Positions 33,076 to 43,279 are shown, counted from the first letter of the stretch. The stretch is 64,000 nt of DNA from Platanthera guangdongensis (GCA_039583875.1 CM077163.1:111113213-111177212); one strand, 5' to 3'. Notes: a model not told the origin generated them from the sequence alone. A program made the numbers and translations.

Positions 33076-33875
33076 GTGGTGTTCGTTGTGATGGGTGCAC
33101 AGCATGGAAGAGATGTACAACCATGCTCCCCTGTTGTGGCTTCAACGTCGGTTGGCGTGATGGAGCAGATGACCTTTGGTAGACCATCGGGGCTGCAGCT
33201 GAATATGCAATTAGTACAGGGAGCGCACACAGTTGAGGAATATTTGCAAGTATTTCTTATGATAAACCGCTACCCATGATTCGAGTTGGATAATGAGCAA
33301 GCTACAGTCGATAGATTTTATAATGGCCTGCGCGCCGAGTTACGAGTTCTACTGCTAGGACCAAAGTTATTGGGATTCTTAGCCTTGGTGGAATCAGCTA
33401 GATCTTTGGAGGCTGATTTGAGGAAGACTCTCCCGATGCCAGCGACCATGGTATCGAACTATGCAAGCCCCATAAGAGTTGATCTGGCGGAATGCTGGAG
33501 AAAGGGGCTACGGTGTCGACTAGCAAAGCTACTCACAAATGTTTTACTTGTGGAAAGAAAGGGCATTTTGCCCGAGAATGTTGGAATGGTGCTCAGAAGT
33601 CTAAGAAAGCTATGTCAGGAGCAGTTGAGGATGATAGTGCAAAGGAAATGGCATTCAAAATGCCGAACACCTCAAAGTCTGGTTACCGTAGGTGATATAA
33701 GAAGGCTAGGACTTCGGGTCCAGCCCCCTCTGCTGGTGCTTCTTGGGTGACTACGGGTCGAACCCCGAGCGCATGTTTCACTTGTGGAAAATTGGGGCAC
33801 TTTGCTCGAGACTGCTGGAGCGGACGTCCCAAGTCCAAGAAGAAGCATGCTGTCGTGATGACAGGTATGGTTTAA
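33076..33875 (+). pseudogene. gag of element K with two zinc knuckles
   Basis: The gag core is recognisable (GAHTVEEYLQVFLMINRYP, ELDNEQATVDRFYNGL, LGFLALVESARSLEADL). Two zinc knuckles follow in the same frame: CFTCGKKGHFARECW at about 33540-33584 and CFTCGKLGHFARDCW at 33774-33818, both with all four ligands. Element A has only the second. The gene is broken by TGA at 33277-33279, a frameshift near 33490 and TGA at 33693-33695, and ends with TAA at 33873-33875. Confidence 0.85.
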
Positions 33876-33959
33876 AGTTATAGCAGTTTAGCCTTGAATA
33901 CTTGTCGCACTTGTGCATGTTAGCTTAGAACTACTTGTGCTAAGCTTTGCTCTGATTTT

Positions 33960-34580
33960 CGTTTATTCGGCGAGAGCACCGTTCGTGTAAACGAAGCTTC
34001 GCATTCCTTTATTTAGGAATTATTTTACGCGTCATAGTACCTCCTTCGTTGGTAAAAGACAAATTGGATGCTCTATGGTCCAATGGAGCTCAATGTGCGC
34101 GGGTAGTATCTGTTGCGTTTAGGTGTGGTCAGGGAGCCAAGACTTTGACTTCCAAGTATCGTTACTACCGCTAGGGGAGTTTGACGTAACATTTGGCATG
34201 GACTGGCTCTCGGAGCAGCAAGCCTATATCGATTGCGGTAGCAAGGAAGTCAAGCTAGGAGCAAGTCGTGAGATGACTTTTACGAGCTTGAAGTGGTCGA
34301 GCAAGACGTTGATGTCTGCTCTTCAGGTCGTGAAGGCGGTTCGTGCCGGTGCCGAACTGTTCTTTACACTAGTGGAGGTTGCAAAGCCGAAGCCCGCGTT
34401 GGATAGTATTTCAGTGGTATCGGAGTACCCTGATGTGTTCCCTAGAGATCTCCCTAGAGCCCCGCCTCAACGGGAGATAGATTTCATGATTGAGCTAGTA
34501 CCAGGTGCAAAGCCTGTGTCACGGTCTCCATATCGGCTAGTGCCTAAGGAAATGGTGAACCTGAAGGTGCAACTTCAAAA
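33960..34580 (+). pseudogene. Aspartic protease remnant and linker (element K)
   Basis: The C-terminal protease block FDVTFGMDWLSEQQAYIDCG is clear at about 34180-34240. The active-site region near 33975-34010, which reads DTGAS in element A, is degenerate and has a stop here, so the catalytic aspartate is gone. The linker to RT (VFPRDLPRAPPQREIDFMIEL) is intact but changes frame near 34580. Confidence 0.82.
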
Positions 34581-34582
34581 AG

Positions 34583-35954
34583 TTGTTGGAGCAAGGGTAT
34601 GTGCGTCCAAGTTCTTCGCCTTGGAGCGCACCGGTCCTCTTTATTAATAAGAAGGACGGAAGCTTGAGGCTATGTATTGATTATCGGGAGCTCAACAATT
34701 TGACGGAAAAGAACAAGTACCCGATCTCCCCCGGATCGATGATCTTTTTAGATCAGTTGGTCGGGTCGACGGTGTACTCGAAGTTGGATCTCCAGTCCGG
34801 GTACTATCAGCTGCGAATAAGGGAGAGCGATATCCCGAAGATAGCGTTCAGTATGAGATACATGCATTACAAGTTTACGGTCATGCCATTTTGGCTGACT
34901 AATGCGCCGTCAGTGTTCATGGATTTGATGAACAGGACCTTCAGGGAGTACTTGGACCATTTTGTGATCGTCTTCATCGACGATATTTTGGTGTACTCGC
35001 AGAGTGAGGAAGATCACTTCAAGCATCTTCATTTGGTTTTGGAGACGCTAAGGAGGAATCAATTGTATGCCAAGTTCTCGAATTGTGAGTTTTGGTTATC
35101 CTCAGTGGCGTTCCTCGGTCATATAGTGAGTGGAGAAGGTAATTGCAGTACATCCGGAGAAGATTTTTGCGATACGGGAGTGGCCTGAGCTTGCAACAGT
35201 AGCGGAAATTCGGAGCTTTCTGGGGCTTGCCGGCTATTATAGGCGCTTCATAGAGTACTTCTCGCGGATAGAGTTACCTCCCACTACTTTGACGAGGAAA
35301 GAGCAGAAGTTCGTTTGGATGCCGGAGTGCGCGCGAGCTTTTGAGGAGTTGAAGTGTCGGTTGACCACGGCGCCTGTGCTGAGTTCGCCATGTGGGACCG
35401 AAGGTTATGAGAATTATAGTGATGCTTCGGGCAGCGGTTTGGGTTGCGTGCTACTGCAACACGGAAGTGTTATAGCTTATGGCTCAAGACATCTAAAAGT
35501 GCACGAGAGGAATTATCCGGTCCATGACTTGGAGCTAGCGGCCGTGATTTTTGCCTTGAAGCTGTGTAGACACTATTTGTACGGTGTGAAGATTGATATT
35601 TACACCGATCTTAAGAGCCTGAAGTATCTGATTGATCAGAAATATCCGAATATGCGGCATCGTAGATGGATGGAGTTCCTGGGAGACTATACATTCAAGA
35701 TCCACTACCTGCCAGGTAAAGGGAATGCGGTTGCGGACGCGTTAAGTCGCCGGGCCCCAGCTCAAGCCAATTGGCTGTCGATCCATGACGAGCGGTTGGT
35801 TCGGAAGTTGGAGGCGTTGGAGATTGTTTGTGTGGATAAGAAATCAAGTGCTGAAGCAGTACTGAATTGGACTGAAGTCCAATATGACCTGGCTGATCGG
35901 TTTCGGCAGGCTTTGTATATGGATGTCCATATGAAGCAGTTCATGGCGATGTAA
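34583..35954 (+). pseudogene. Reverse transcriptase and RNase H (element K)
   Basis: RT motifs run in order: [39 protein letters not shown], and the catalytic box FIDDILVYS near 34974-35000 with both aspartates. After a frameshift near 35140 the thumb ([11 protein letters not shown]) and RNase H follow, with [13 protein letters not shown] (catalytic aspartate near 35420), [13 protein letters not shown] and [17 protein letters not shown]. The frame ends in TAA shortly after 35954, exactly at the edge of the inverted segment. The first part was active-looking apart from the one frameshift. Confidence 0.9.
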
Positions 35955-36245
35955 TGAAACTGTTTTGGTGACCTGTTTTGGCATTCCGCCTTCACCAAGG
36001 TGCAAGTTTGACACTTTGCCACATAGAGCGCCACATCTTTCTTCAAACCCGGACACCAAAACAGTTTCTTTACATCGCGGTACATCTTCGTGCTCCCCGA
36101 GTGAATCGATTACTTGGTATGATGTGCCTCGTATAACAATTCCACCCGCAAATTGCCCACACTTGGGATGCACAGACGACCGTCTTTCCAAAGCAATCCG
36201 TCCTCCACAGCGAATTGGGAATTTGATTGACGGTGGACAATTCAA
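35955..36245 (-). pseudogene. Inverted segment with the integrase zinc-binding domain (element K)
   Basis: Read on the minus strand, this piece encodes the region between RNase H and integrase core (VEDGLLWKDGRLCIPS, then [14 protein letters not shown] and [14 protein letters not shown]), including the paired cysteines of the HHCC zinc finger. Both neighbours read on the plus strand, and flipping it would place the domains in normal order, so it is an inversion in place. A TAG also interrupts it near 36105. The breakpoints are near 35955 and 36245. Confidence 0.88.
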
Positions 36246-36800
36246 ATGGATTTCTTAAGTCCTTGCCTATTCCGGAGTGGAAATTTGACGACATCTCTAT
36301 GGACTTTGTGCACGGTTTGCCAAGGTCGCAAAAGGGGAACGACGCCATTTGTTTGGTCATAGATCGGCTAACGAAGGTGTCGCATTTCATTCCGCATAGG
36401 AAGGATGATCCGGTGGAGAAGTTGACAAAACTGTATGTGGATAACATTGTACGGCTTCATGGTGTGCCCCGCAGCATCGTGAGCGACCGAGATGGGCGGT
36501 TCACGTCCAGTGATTGGAGGCTAGTGCAGCAAATGTTGGGAACAAAGTTGAAATTTAGCACAGCCTTCCATCCGCAAACGGATGGGCAGACCGAGAGGGT
36601 CAATAGAACTATGGAAGACATGCTTCGCATGTGTGTCTTGGAATTTGGAAAGCAATGGGAAGACCATCTTTATTTGGTGGAGTTTGCGTATAACTATAGT
36701 TACCAAGCGAGTATTCAAATGGCGCCCTTTGAGGTCCTATATGGTAGAAAATGTCGCAAGCCATTGTCTTGGTTAGAAACGAGTGAGTCAAAGTTGTACA
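36246..36800 (+). pseudogene. Integrase core (element K)
   Basis: The Ty3/gypsy integrase core is well preserved: [18 protein letters not shown] (first aspartate), [11 protein letters not shown] (second aspartate) and HPQTDGQTERVNRTMED (glutamate), then EFAYNYSYQASIQMAPFEVLYG. At about 36790-36805 the sequence jumps to RT of element H, removing the rest of integrase and any chromodomain. Confidence 0.9.
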
Positions 36801-36804
36801 AGAT

Positions 36805-38343
36805 TTGGACATCTTCGTCATAGTTTTTATCGATGACATCTTGGTCAACTCAAAGACGGAGGAGGAGCATGCCGAGCATCTAACCTTGGTGTTGAAGAAA
36901 TTGAAGGAGCACGCCTTGTACGCCAAGTTTAGCAAGTGTGAATTCTGGCTTAAGGAGGTAGCTTTCTTGGGGCATGTGATCAGTGGGGCAGGATTAGCAG
37001 TGGATCCAGCAAAGGTACGGGCCGTGAAGGAGTGGTCGCCCTTGAAGTCGGTGGCCGATGTACGAAGCTTTCTTGGACTTGCTGGCTACTACCGCAAGTT
37101 CGTGAAAGGATTTTCCAAGATTGCCCTTCCTCCTACCTCCTTGACGAAGAAGGGGGTGCCATTTGAGTGGACACCTCAATGTGAAGCGGCATTTCAAGAG
37201 CTGAAGGATAGGCTTACCTCCGCCCCCATCCTTGCACTTCCGTCGGGGAAGGAAGGATTCCAAGTTTACACGGACGCATCATATCAAGGGATGGGAGCGG
37301 TATTGATGCAGCACGGGCACGTGATCGCATATGCTTCAAGACAGTTAAAGAAACATGAAATTAATTACCCGGTCCATGATTTGGAGTTGGGAGCAGTGGT
37401 GTTCGCTTTGAAGGTATGGAGGCATTACCTATATGGCGTACACTACGAGATCTTTTCCGATCACAAAAACTTGAAGTATGTCCACACTCAGAAGGAGTTG
37501 AACCTGAGACAACAGCGGTGGTTGGAATTTCTATGCGACTATGAGTTCACCATGAACTACCACCCCAGGAAAGTGAACTCAGTAGCCGATGCCTTGAGTA
37601 GAAAAGCGCCAGTCTCTAGCCCAGAGTCTCGGTTGATGAGTATGGAGTTGGCTCGGATGATCGAGGAGATGGAAATTACTCTAGTATTCAAGGCTCCTTC
37701 GGCAGATTATGCGGAGTATTTGACCAACATGAGCATAGTTTGTGATATCCGAGACCGGATTCGGGTGGAGCAAGGAATGGATGTGGCCTTGGCCCCGACA
37801 ATCAAGGCAATTGAAGATGGGACCACAGATGAGTACACACTAAAAGACGACCTCGTTTATTTTCGTGGCCGACTCTATATTCCCAAGGGCGGCAAAATTC
37901 GGGAGGATATCTTGAGAGAGGCACATTCCTCTCAATATTCAGTGCACCCGGGTATTGCTAAGATGTACGCCGGATTGCGGAAGACCATGTGTTGGCCGGG
38001 AATGAAGAAGGATGTTCGCTATTATGTTACACATTGCGAAGCTTGCCAAAGAGTGAAGGCTGAATGCAAGAGTCCCAGTGGTTTGTTGCAGTCATTGCCC
38101 ATCCCCGAATGGAAGTTCGAGGATATCTCTATGGACTTTGTCCATGGGCTACCTCGCTCACGCTCCGGGAATGATTCGGTGTGGGTTATTGTGGATCGAC
38201 TGACAAAGGTGGCCTGGTTCATTCCAATGAAGAAGGAAGCACCCGTGGACGTTTTGGTACGCCTTTTGTGGAGCAATTTATACGGTATCATGGTGTGCCC
38301 AAGACAATTGTTCGGATCGGGATGGTCGGTTTACATCCAATGA
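36805..38343 (+). pseudogene. RT (3' part), RNase H and integrase N-terminus (element H)
   Basis: A 512-codon open frame begins just before FIDDILVNS (catalytic aspartates) and continues with the thumb region ([15 protein letters not shown]), RNase H ([40 protein letters not shown]), the HHCC zinc finger of integrase ([15 protein letters not shown], then [11 protein letters not shown]) and the first catalytic aspartate of the core ([15 protein letters not shown]). Near 38260-38320 two frameshifts disrupt the part with the second aspartate. The start is truncated, so RT is incomplete. Confidence 0.9.
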
Positions 38344-39184
38344 GTGGAAGGCAGTACATGCGTATTTGGGCTCGCACCTAACCTTTAGTACCGCATTTCA
38401 TCCTCAGACGGACGGGCAGTCAGAGCGGACCATCAGAACACTGGAGGATTTATTGAGGTTATGTGTGTTGGATATAGGAGAGCCATGGGAAAGACTCTTG
38501 CCCCTGGCGGAATTCTCCTACAATAATAGCCATCACGCGAGCATCGGCATGGCGCCCCATGAAGCCCTTTACGGAAGAAGGTGTAGGACTCCCATGTCTT
38601 GGGTGCAAGATGAAGATCCAAAGGCATTGGGAAATGAATACATAGATGATACTGATGAGGCGGTCAGATTGATACAGGATCGCATGTTGGAGGCTCAAAG
38701 TCCACAGGCGAAATATTACAATAAAAAGCACCGGATGGTGGAGTTCCAAATGGGAGAAAAAGTGTTCCTCAAGATTCGGCCGATGCATGGAGTGTCGCGG
38801 GTACGTGGAGTGAAAAAGCTCAGCCTAAGGTATGTTGGGCCTTATACTATACTAGAAAGGATCGGCTCGTTGGCCTATCGGTTGGAGTTACAACCAGAAC
38901 TAGAAAATCTCCACGACGTGTTCCATGTGTCATCGCTTCGAAAAGCATTGTTGCGGCCCGACCAGTATATTCCCACTACTGATGGTGCAGTGGCATCAGA
39001 TAGGTCTGTGCGACTAGAGCCTGTGTGGATTGTTGACAGCGAGACAAAAACTTTGCGCCGCAAAAGTGTACCCTTGGTGAAGGTGCTATGGTCGAATCAT
39101 GGGAAAGAGGAGTACACGTGGGAGCCAATGTATTTGTTGCAGCAACGCTACCCGGAGTTGTTTGCTCAAGGTAATTTTATTTAA
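38344..39184 (+). pseudogene. Integrase C-terminus with chromodomain-like tail (element H)
   Basis: The open frame from 38366 holds the last integrase catalytic motif (HPQTDGQSERTIRTLED), EFSYNNSHHASIGMAPHEALYG, the GPY/F-type block (LRYVGPYTILERIGSLAYRL, HDVFHVSSLRK) and a final segment with PLVKVLWSNHGKEEYTWEP. The last part resembles the divergent chromodomain at the end of Tekay-type chromoviruses, which directs insertion toward certain chromatin. It ends with TAA at 39182-39184, about 90 bp before the LTR. Confidence 0.85.
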
Positions 39185-39234
39185 AAGCATATGCTAAATT
39201 TCCTGTTATGCATTTCTCCCCTCATCCTAAGCCT

Positions 39235-39273
39235 GATTTCGGGGACGAAATCTTTTATTTTGTTTATAGGATT
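39235..39273 (+). other. Polypurine-tract region before LTR H
   Basis: The TTTCGGGGACGAAATC motif, typical of the pol/3' LTR boundary in chromoviruses, is followed by a degenerate purine tract (TATAGGATT) and the LTR start TGTAACATCCC. Confidence 0.6.
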
Positions 39274-39398
39274 TGTAACATCCCGAATCGCTCTAGGCCC
39301 CTCGTGTGTGTTTTTGAGTCAGGAGGGTTGACTCGAGTCCTGAGAAGTGCAGGGAATTGGACCGCACTTGTCGAGAAGTGGAGAAATCAGTGCAGAGA

Positions 39399-39494
39399 GA
39401 CACGGGTAGTGACACGGGTAGAGACACGGGTAGTGACACGGGTAGAGACATGGGTAGTGACACGGGTAGCGACACGGGTAGCGACACGAGTATG
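39399..39494 (+). repeat. Eight tandem 12-bp units GACACGGGTAGT
   Basis: Eight contiguous 12-mers (variants GACACGGGTAGA, GACATGGGTAGT, GACACGGGTAGC, GACACGAGTATG) run without gaps. Further single copies, paired with CTACCCGTGT in inverted orientation, follow to about 39970. Confidence 0.92.
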
Positions 39495-40106
39495 TCCCTA
39501 CCCGTGTGCATCGAGTTGAGCTCGACGAGGCATGTCGAGATCGGCGAGCAGTGTCTACATCATGTGACACGGGTAGCGACACGGGCGTGTCACTACCCGT
39601 GTGTGCCGAGTTACACTCGACAGGCCGTGTCGAGACTGACGAGCTGTGTCGACATCAGGTGACACAGGTAGTGACACGGGCGAGTCCCTACCCGTGTGTG
39701 TCGAGTTCCACTCGACGAAAGGTGTCGAGATCGACGAACTGCGCGTCGACTTCGACGAATGAACATGACACGGGTAGAGACACGGGCGTGTCCCTACCCG
39801 TGTGCTCCAGTCGACGATTTTGATGGATCGTCGAGATGCAACCCGAGAAGGAAACGACCAATGACACGGCCAGGAACACGGCCGTGCCAAATATTGAACT
39901 GACATGGAAACTGTCGTTGCCGCTTCGCCAGGCAGGACACGGGTAAGGACACGGCCGTGTCCCTACCCGTGTCATATTTTATATATAAGGGAGAGATAAA
40001 GCCCTACACATTTTCTTGCTCATTTCATCCCCTAATTCCTGTGAGAACTCCTGGTGAGAGGAAAAACTGCTGGAGCAAGTTCTACTGGAGGAGATCCGCC
40101 ATCGCC

Positions 40107-40178
40107 ATGAAAGAGAAGATGCCGCCAAGGAGAACTACGAGATCCATGGCCGGAAATGGTGGTACCCCTGGAACTGAT
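40107..40178 (+). CDS. Candidate LTR-borne gag start exon (LTR H)
   Basis: ATG opens 24 codons containing MPPRRTTRSMAGNGG and ends at a GTGAGT donor. The sequence just upstream is typical leader (after an ATATATAAGG box near 39970 that could be a TATA box). The acceptor of the second exon lies at 42247, leaving an intron of about 2.07 kb. Phase is 0 at both ends, so the two exons would join in frame. Confidence 0.55.
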
Positions 40179-42247
40179 GTGAGTTTCCTACCCTCTCCCT
40201 TGGTGCTAGATCTATAGTTATTTTCCTAGGAGAGACATCGGCCCAAAAGAGTCTTGATGGAGAGAAGAAGTCTTCTAGGTTTGGCCATGCTAGGACTTGT
40301 GTTCTAGATTTTAGATCGCTTCAACAACACTCTTCTTCTATGTGATGATGGAGGATGGTTTCGTGAAGAGTATTGGCCTCATGAGGTTGAATAAGGGTGG
40401 TGTAAATTCTGGAATGATTTGGGATGATCGCATTGAGGAGGAAGATGAATCGATGTCGTTCATGCTGCCTTAAGATGCGCGCAGAATCTGTATTCTGCGC
40501 GTAGCGAACTTCGTGGCCATTTTAAGTGTGATATGTCCAGATCTGGGCTTTCTGCTAAACACGAAAGTTGAAGCCCTTGAAAATACCTTTCCAACGAATG
40601 GTTGCACGACTTCTGGCGAAGTCGGTAGCCACAGGAAAATCTAAACCAAAATGGTGTTCAATAAATCCTGTATGCAGAAACTGTGTTCTGTACGCAGCGG
40701 ACTTCAAGTCCGATTTCAAATTGGATAATATCAAATCTGGGTTGAGGCCAGAATACGAGAGTTGTAGACCACGGAAAGACCTTTCCATTGTGGGGTTACA
40801 CGACTTCACCGGATTCCTGTAGCTTCGGGAATCTCCGGTCGAAGTTGCTATCCAGATTCAACCTGCACCTAAAATCTGGGCTTAATGGAAAATGGATTTT
40901 GATTCGGTGGAATTAATAATGCAAGATACTTGGCTTGGCTGAACTCTTATGAGTATTCATTTGTTGCATGATTGAAGTAGCTTATTAATCAGATTTCATA
41001 TTATCAAATTGTGAAACAATCTTATTTAAACAAATTGAATTGGTAGAAATTGAAAGATTGATAATTGGGCACTTCATGTTTATATTATGACATTATCAAA
41101 TGGAAAGTATGTTAGATCTTTATATGCCCACCATGTTTATATTACATTGTCATCATTTGGAAAGTCATATAGATGTATAGATTATGGCCATGGGTATGAT
41201 TGGTTAATGAAATACTTAGAGCGTCGTCTCCCTACGGGTAGTATTGCGAAGGGATGTAAGTGCGGTGTTGACCGTCACTTGTTTTGGTTGTGTTGTGATA
41301 AGGTATGGATGGATGGTTGGGCTGTGTTCTCGTGCTTACTTCCGAGGCCCCTTCCATGTTATGTTGATGTGGTATTTGCATGTGGTGTGAGTCTACATGC
41401 GGTGTCGTAATCCTGGGTTAAGGATAGTGTGGCAGGTCTACGGGCTCGCCAGTCATCACACCGACGGGAGTTGGCAGTTAGACTTGGTCGGTTTGGCCTG
41501 TGTCCTCGGTGTTCACGTCCCGAGGCCCCTCCGACCATGTGAACGGTTGGGCTGTGTCCTCGTGCTTTCTTCTGAGGCCCCTTCCGGGTCACGCAAGGCC
41601 AGTTCGGGCTTTGTTCTTGGTACACATCTACCCAAGACCCTGCTGGGCCATAGTACGTATGGGCTCCGCTATTGTGTTCTTAGCGTTGAGGCGTACGGAT
41701 GCCTAGGTGAAGTAGTGTGATACCCGCCTAGTAGTAGAAGTGCCCGTTCTACTGTCACCGCCTGACCACGGCGGCTGATGCCTGAGAGGTTAGCTACCTG
41801 CTCGAAAAGTTGGAACTATAGTCTGTGTCGACATAGCAATTGCATGGGTGTGCATGGGTGAGTCATTGCATAGCATTTATAGCATTTCATAACATTGCAC
41901 AACAAGATCCTCATCGTATAAGTTTGTATGGGCACTCCTATACGATGAGTTACTTTATGTAACCCGATCCTTAACTTATAAGTTTGTATGAGCAACCTTA
42001 TAAGTTAAGTTACTTTCCTGCTGTAGATTTCCTTACACCTGTTGTTATATGATGTTAGCTTGTAGAACTGCTAGATTATACATTATATTCATATACCTTG
42101 CCACCTGCTTATACTCCTTTACTTGCATACTTGTTATATACTATACTCTTGTTCCTTTTCTCCGCCCGGTGCTGAGGAGTCGCCGGGGGAGCGTATGTGA
42201 AACCACTTAGTCGTTTCGACTAACGGTTGCTACGCCTTCCTTTTTAG

Positions 42248-42352
42248 GAGGTCACGCCGCAGTTAGAGCAGCCGCAGACTACGCAGCAGGACAGCCAGGC
42301 CAGGACGACAGGGCCTGATGTGACGGTGCCGTCGATACCGTCGGTTACTGAT
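42248..42352 (+). CDS. Candidate second LTR exon (LTR H)
   Basis: After the acceptor CCTTTTTAG, 35 codons are open in phase 0 (EVTPQLEQPQTTQQ... with VTVPSIPSVTD at the end), followed by GTTAGT, a possible donor. The Gln/Thr/Pro-rich content is like the N-terminal tail of chromovirus Gag. Solo LTR G has the equivalent at 24881-24973. Confidence 0.5.
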
Positions 42353-42664
42353 GTTAGTATTTTTATTAATCTGATGTAGCCCGTTTGGGCAATGATTAGT
42401 TGTACTCTGATATTATGTAGAAGCATGTTTAGCTTCTCATTATTTCATGTTTTTGGACATTATATACTTAGTGTGGATTTTGACTTCTCTTGCTTATTTA
42501 TTTGGTTGGGTTGGCATGATATATTGATATTATTGTAGCCGGCGAAATAGGCGTCTTGTGGTACAGGTTAGCCCATGTGCTAATGCTACCGCAAGGCGGC
42601 TGTTCCGGGCATAAGACTCCCCCTTCGTGCCGTGTTTTGGGATCCAGGGAGGAGGGGTCTTACA

Positions 42665-43198
42665 CTTAGCATAATGCAGGCATTATGAGGAATCCTTCGT
42701 CGGATGAGAGCCCGGTCGAATAGTCTTAATGTTCAGGTGAGCGATAGTCCTAGAGATAAGTGAGCTCATTTTTGTGGAATCTGCACGACAAAGTCATCGC
42801 CTTAATTAATTTGAAATTTAGAATCTCTATTTATTAAAAGTTATTTTAGTTCAAATATGATTTGGTACCGATGCACTATTTCTTCATCGGCTTTTTATTG
42901 TTTATTTTCTATATTTATATAACCGCGCTATTTAAATAATAACCCGACAAGTTATTTTTGGTAGAATAATAGTCCCTGCAAGGAATAGTAGAAAAAATCA
43001 ACCCGTCCCCGAGAACAATACGACCCCGATATTCCCCACCGAAATATCCTGCACTACACGCGATAGGTGCACTTGTCTCCCTTCGTTAAAACTCGGTTTC
43101 AACTTTTTATAGATAATAAATCCATGCACCCCGTCCTTCCAAAATAAATAAACCACCCACCAAATAATTAACTCGGGGCGTCGCATGTTTAACCATAA
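42665..43198 (+). repeat. 5' LTR of D1, right-hand fragment
   Basis: About 534 bp matches the end of the 3' LTR (for example CAGGTGAGCGATAGTCCTAG at 42735 and 56184). It ends CCATAA, where CA would be expected, as does the 3' LTR at 56648. The rest was lost or moved when H was placed beside it. Confidence 0.88.
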
Positions 43199-43204
43199 AG
43201 TTTT

Positions 43205-43279
43205 TGGCGTCGTTGTCGGGGATCGAACCCGGGTCACCCACGTGGCAGGCGGGAATACTCACCACTATACTACAATGAC
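43205..43279 (-). tRNA. Full-length tRNA-Asp-like sequence with CCA, a primer copy at the PBS of D1
   Basis: The minus strand from 43279 to 43208 gives a 72-nt cloverleaf followed by CCA at 43207-43205. The arms can be read: GTCATTG/CAACGAC acceptor (one mismatch), D-arm ending AGTGGTGAG, anticodon arm CCCGC/GTGGG, T-arm CCGGG-TTCGATC-CCCGA and discriminator G. It matches plant tRNA-Asp apart from a few substitutions. The anticodon loop reads CTGCCAC, so the anticodon is GCC instead of GTC. CCA is not encoded by plant nuclear tRNA genes, so this is a DNA copy of a mature tRNA. Its first 18 bases are the PBS (TGGCGTCGTTGTCGGGGA). Not a functional tRNA gene. Confidence 0.9.

Larger units (their letters stand above)
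30548..36800 (+). mobile_element. Element K: chromovirus, 5' part, fused to H
   Basis: LTR, primer site, gag, protease remnant, RT, RNase H and integrase follow in Ty3/gypsy order on the plus strand. It is the same family as A and L. The sequence stops within or just after the integrase at about 36790-36805, where it switches in mid-domain to the RT of another element (H). Its own 3' LTR is not present. A 290-bp segment at the RNase H/integrase boundary is inverted. Stops and frameshifts are present in gag and protease. Confidence 0.9.
36801..42664 (+). mobile_element. Element H: 3' part of a second chromovirus
   Basis: This begins inside RT, just before its FIDD box, and runs through RNase H, integrase, a chromodomain-like tail and a 3.4-kb 3' LTR. 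Its protein differs from K throughout (for example [12 protein letters not shown] against [13 protein letters not shown]) and its LTR is unrelated in length and sequence to K's 5' LTR apart from the TGTAAC start. It is therefore a different element joined to K by recombination or deletion. LTR H resembles solo LTR G. Confidence 0.88.
39274..42664 (+). repeat. 3' LTR of element H (3391 bp)
   Basis: It starts TGTAACATCCCGAATCG and ends GGGGTCTTACA; beyond 42664 the sequence changes to D1. Its first 700 bp are filled with GACACGGGTAGT tandem units and GACACGGGCGTGTC palindromes mixed with TCGACGA motifs. Two candidate exons are at 40107-40178 and 42248-42352. The flank CTTAG (42665-42669) should be a target duplication, but K rather than D1 lies to the left, so no partner is visible. 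40220-42200 shows no other gene. Confidence 0.88.

Noticed and set aside
36246..38343. Integrase before RT, suggesting a Ty1/copia element
   Set aside because: The integrase wording and the following RT are Ty3/gypsy; the order comes from fusion of two chromoviruses.
39208..39519. Open frame with VTRVETRV-type repeats as a repeat protein
   Set aside because: It is a translation of the 12-bp tandem array in LTR H and is open in several frames because of the repeat unit.
43205..43279. A working host tRNA gene
   Set aside because: CCA is present, the acceptor and T stems have mismatches, the anticodon is altered, and it is joined to an LTR end at the primer site; it is a primer copy.
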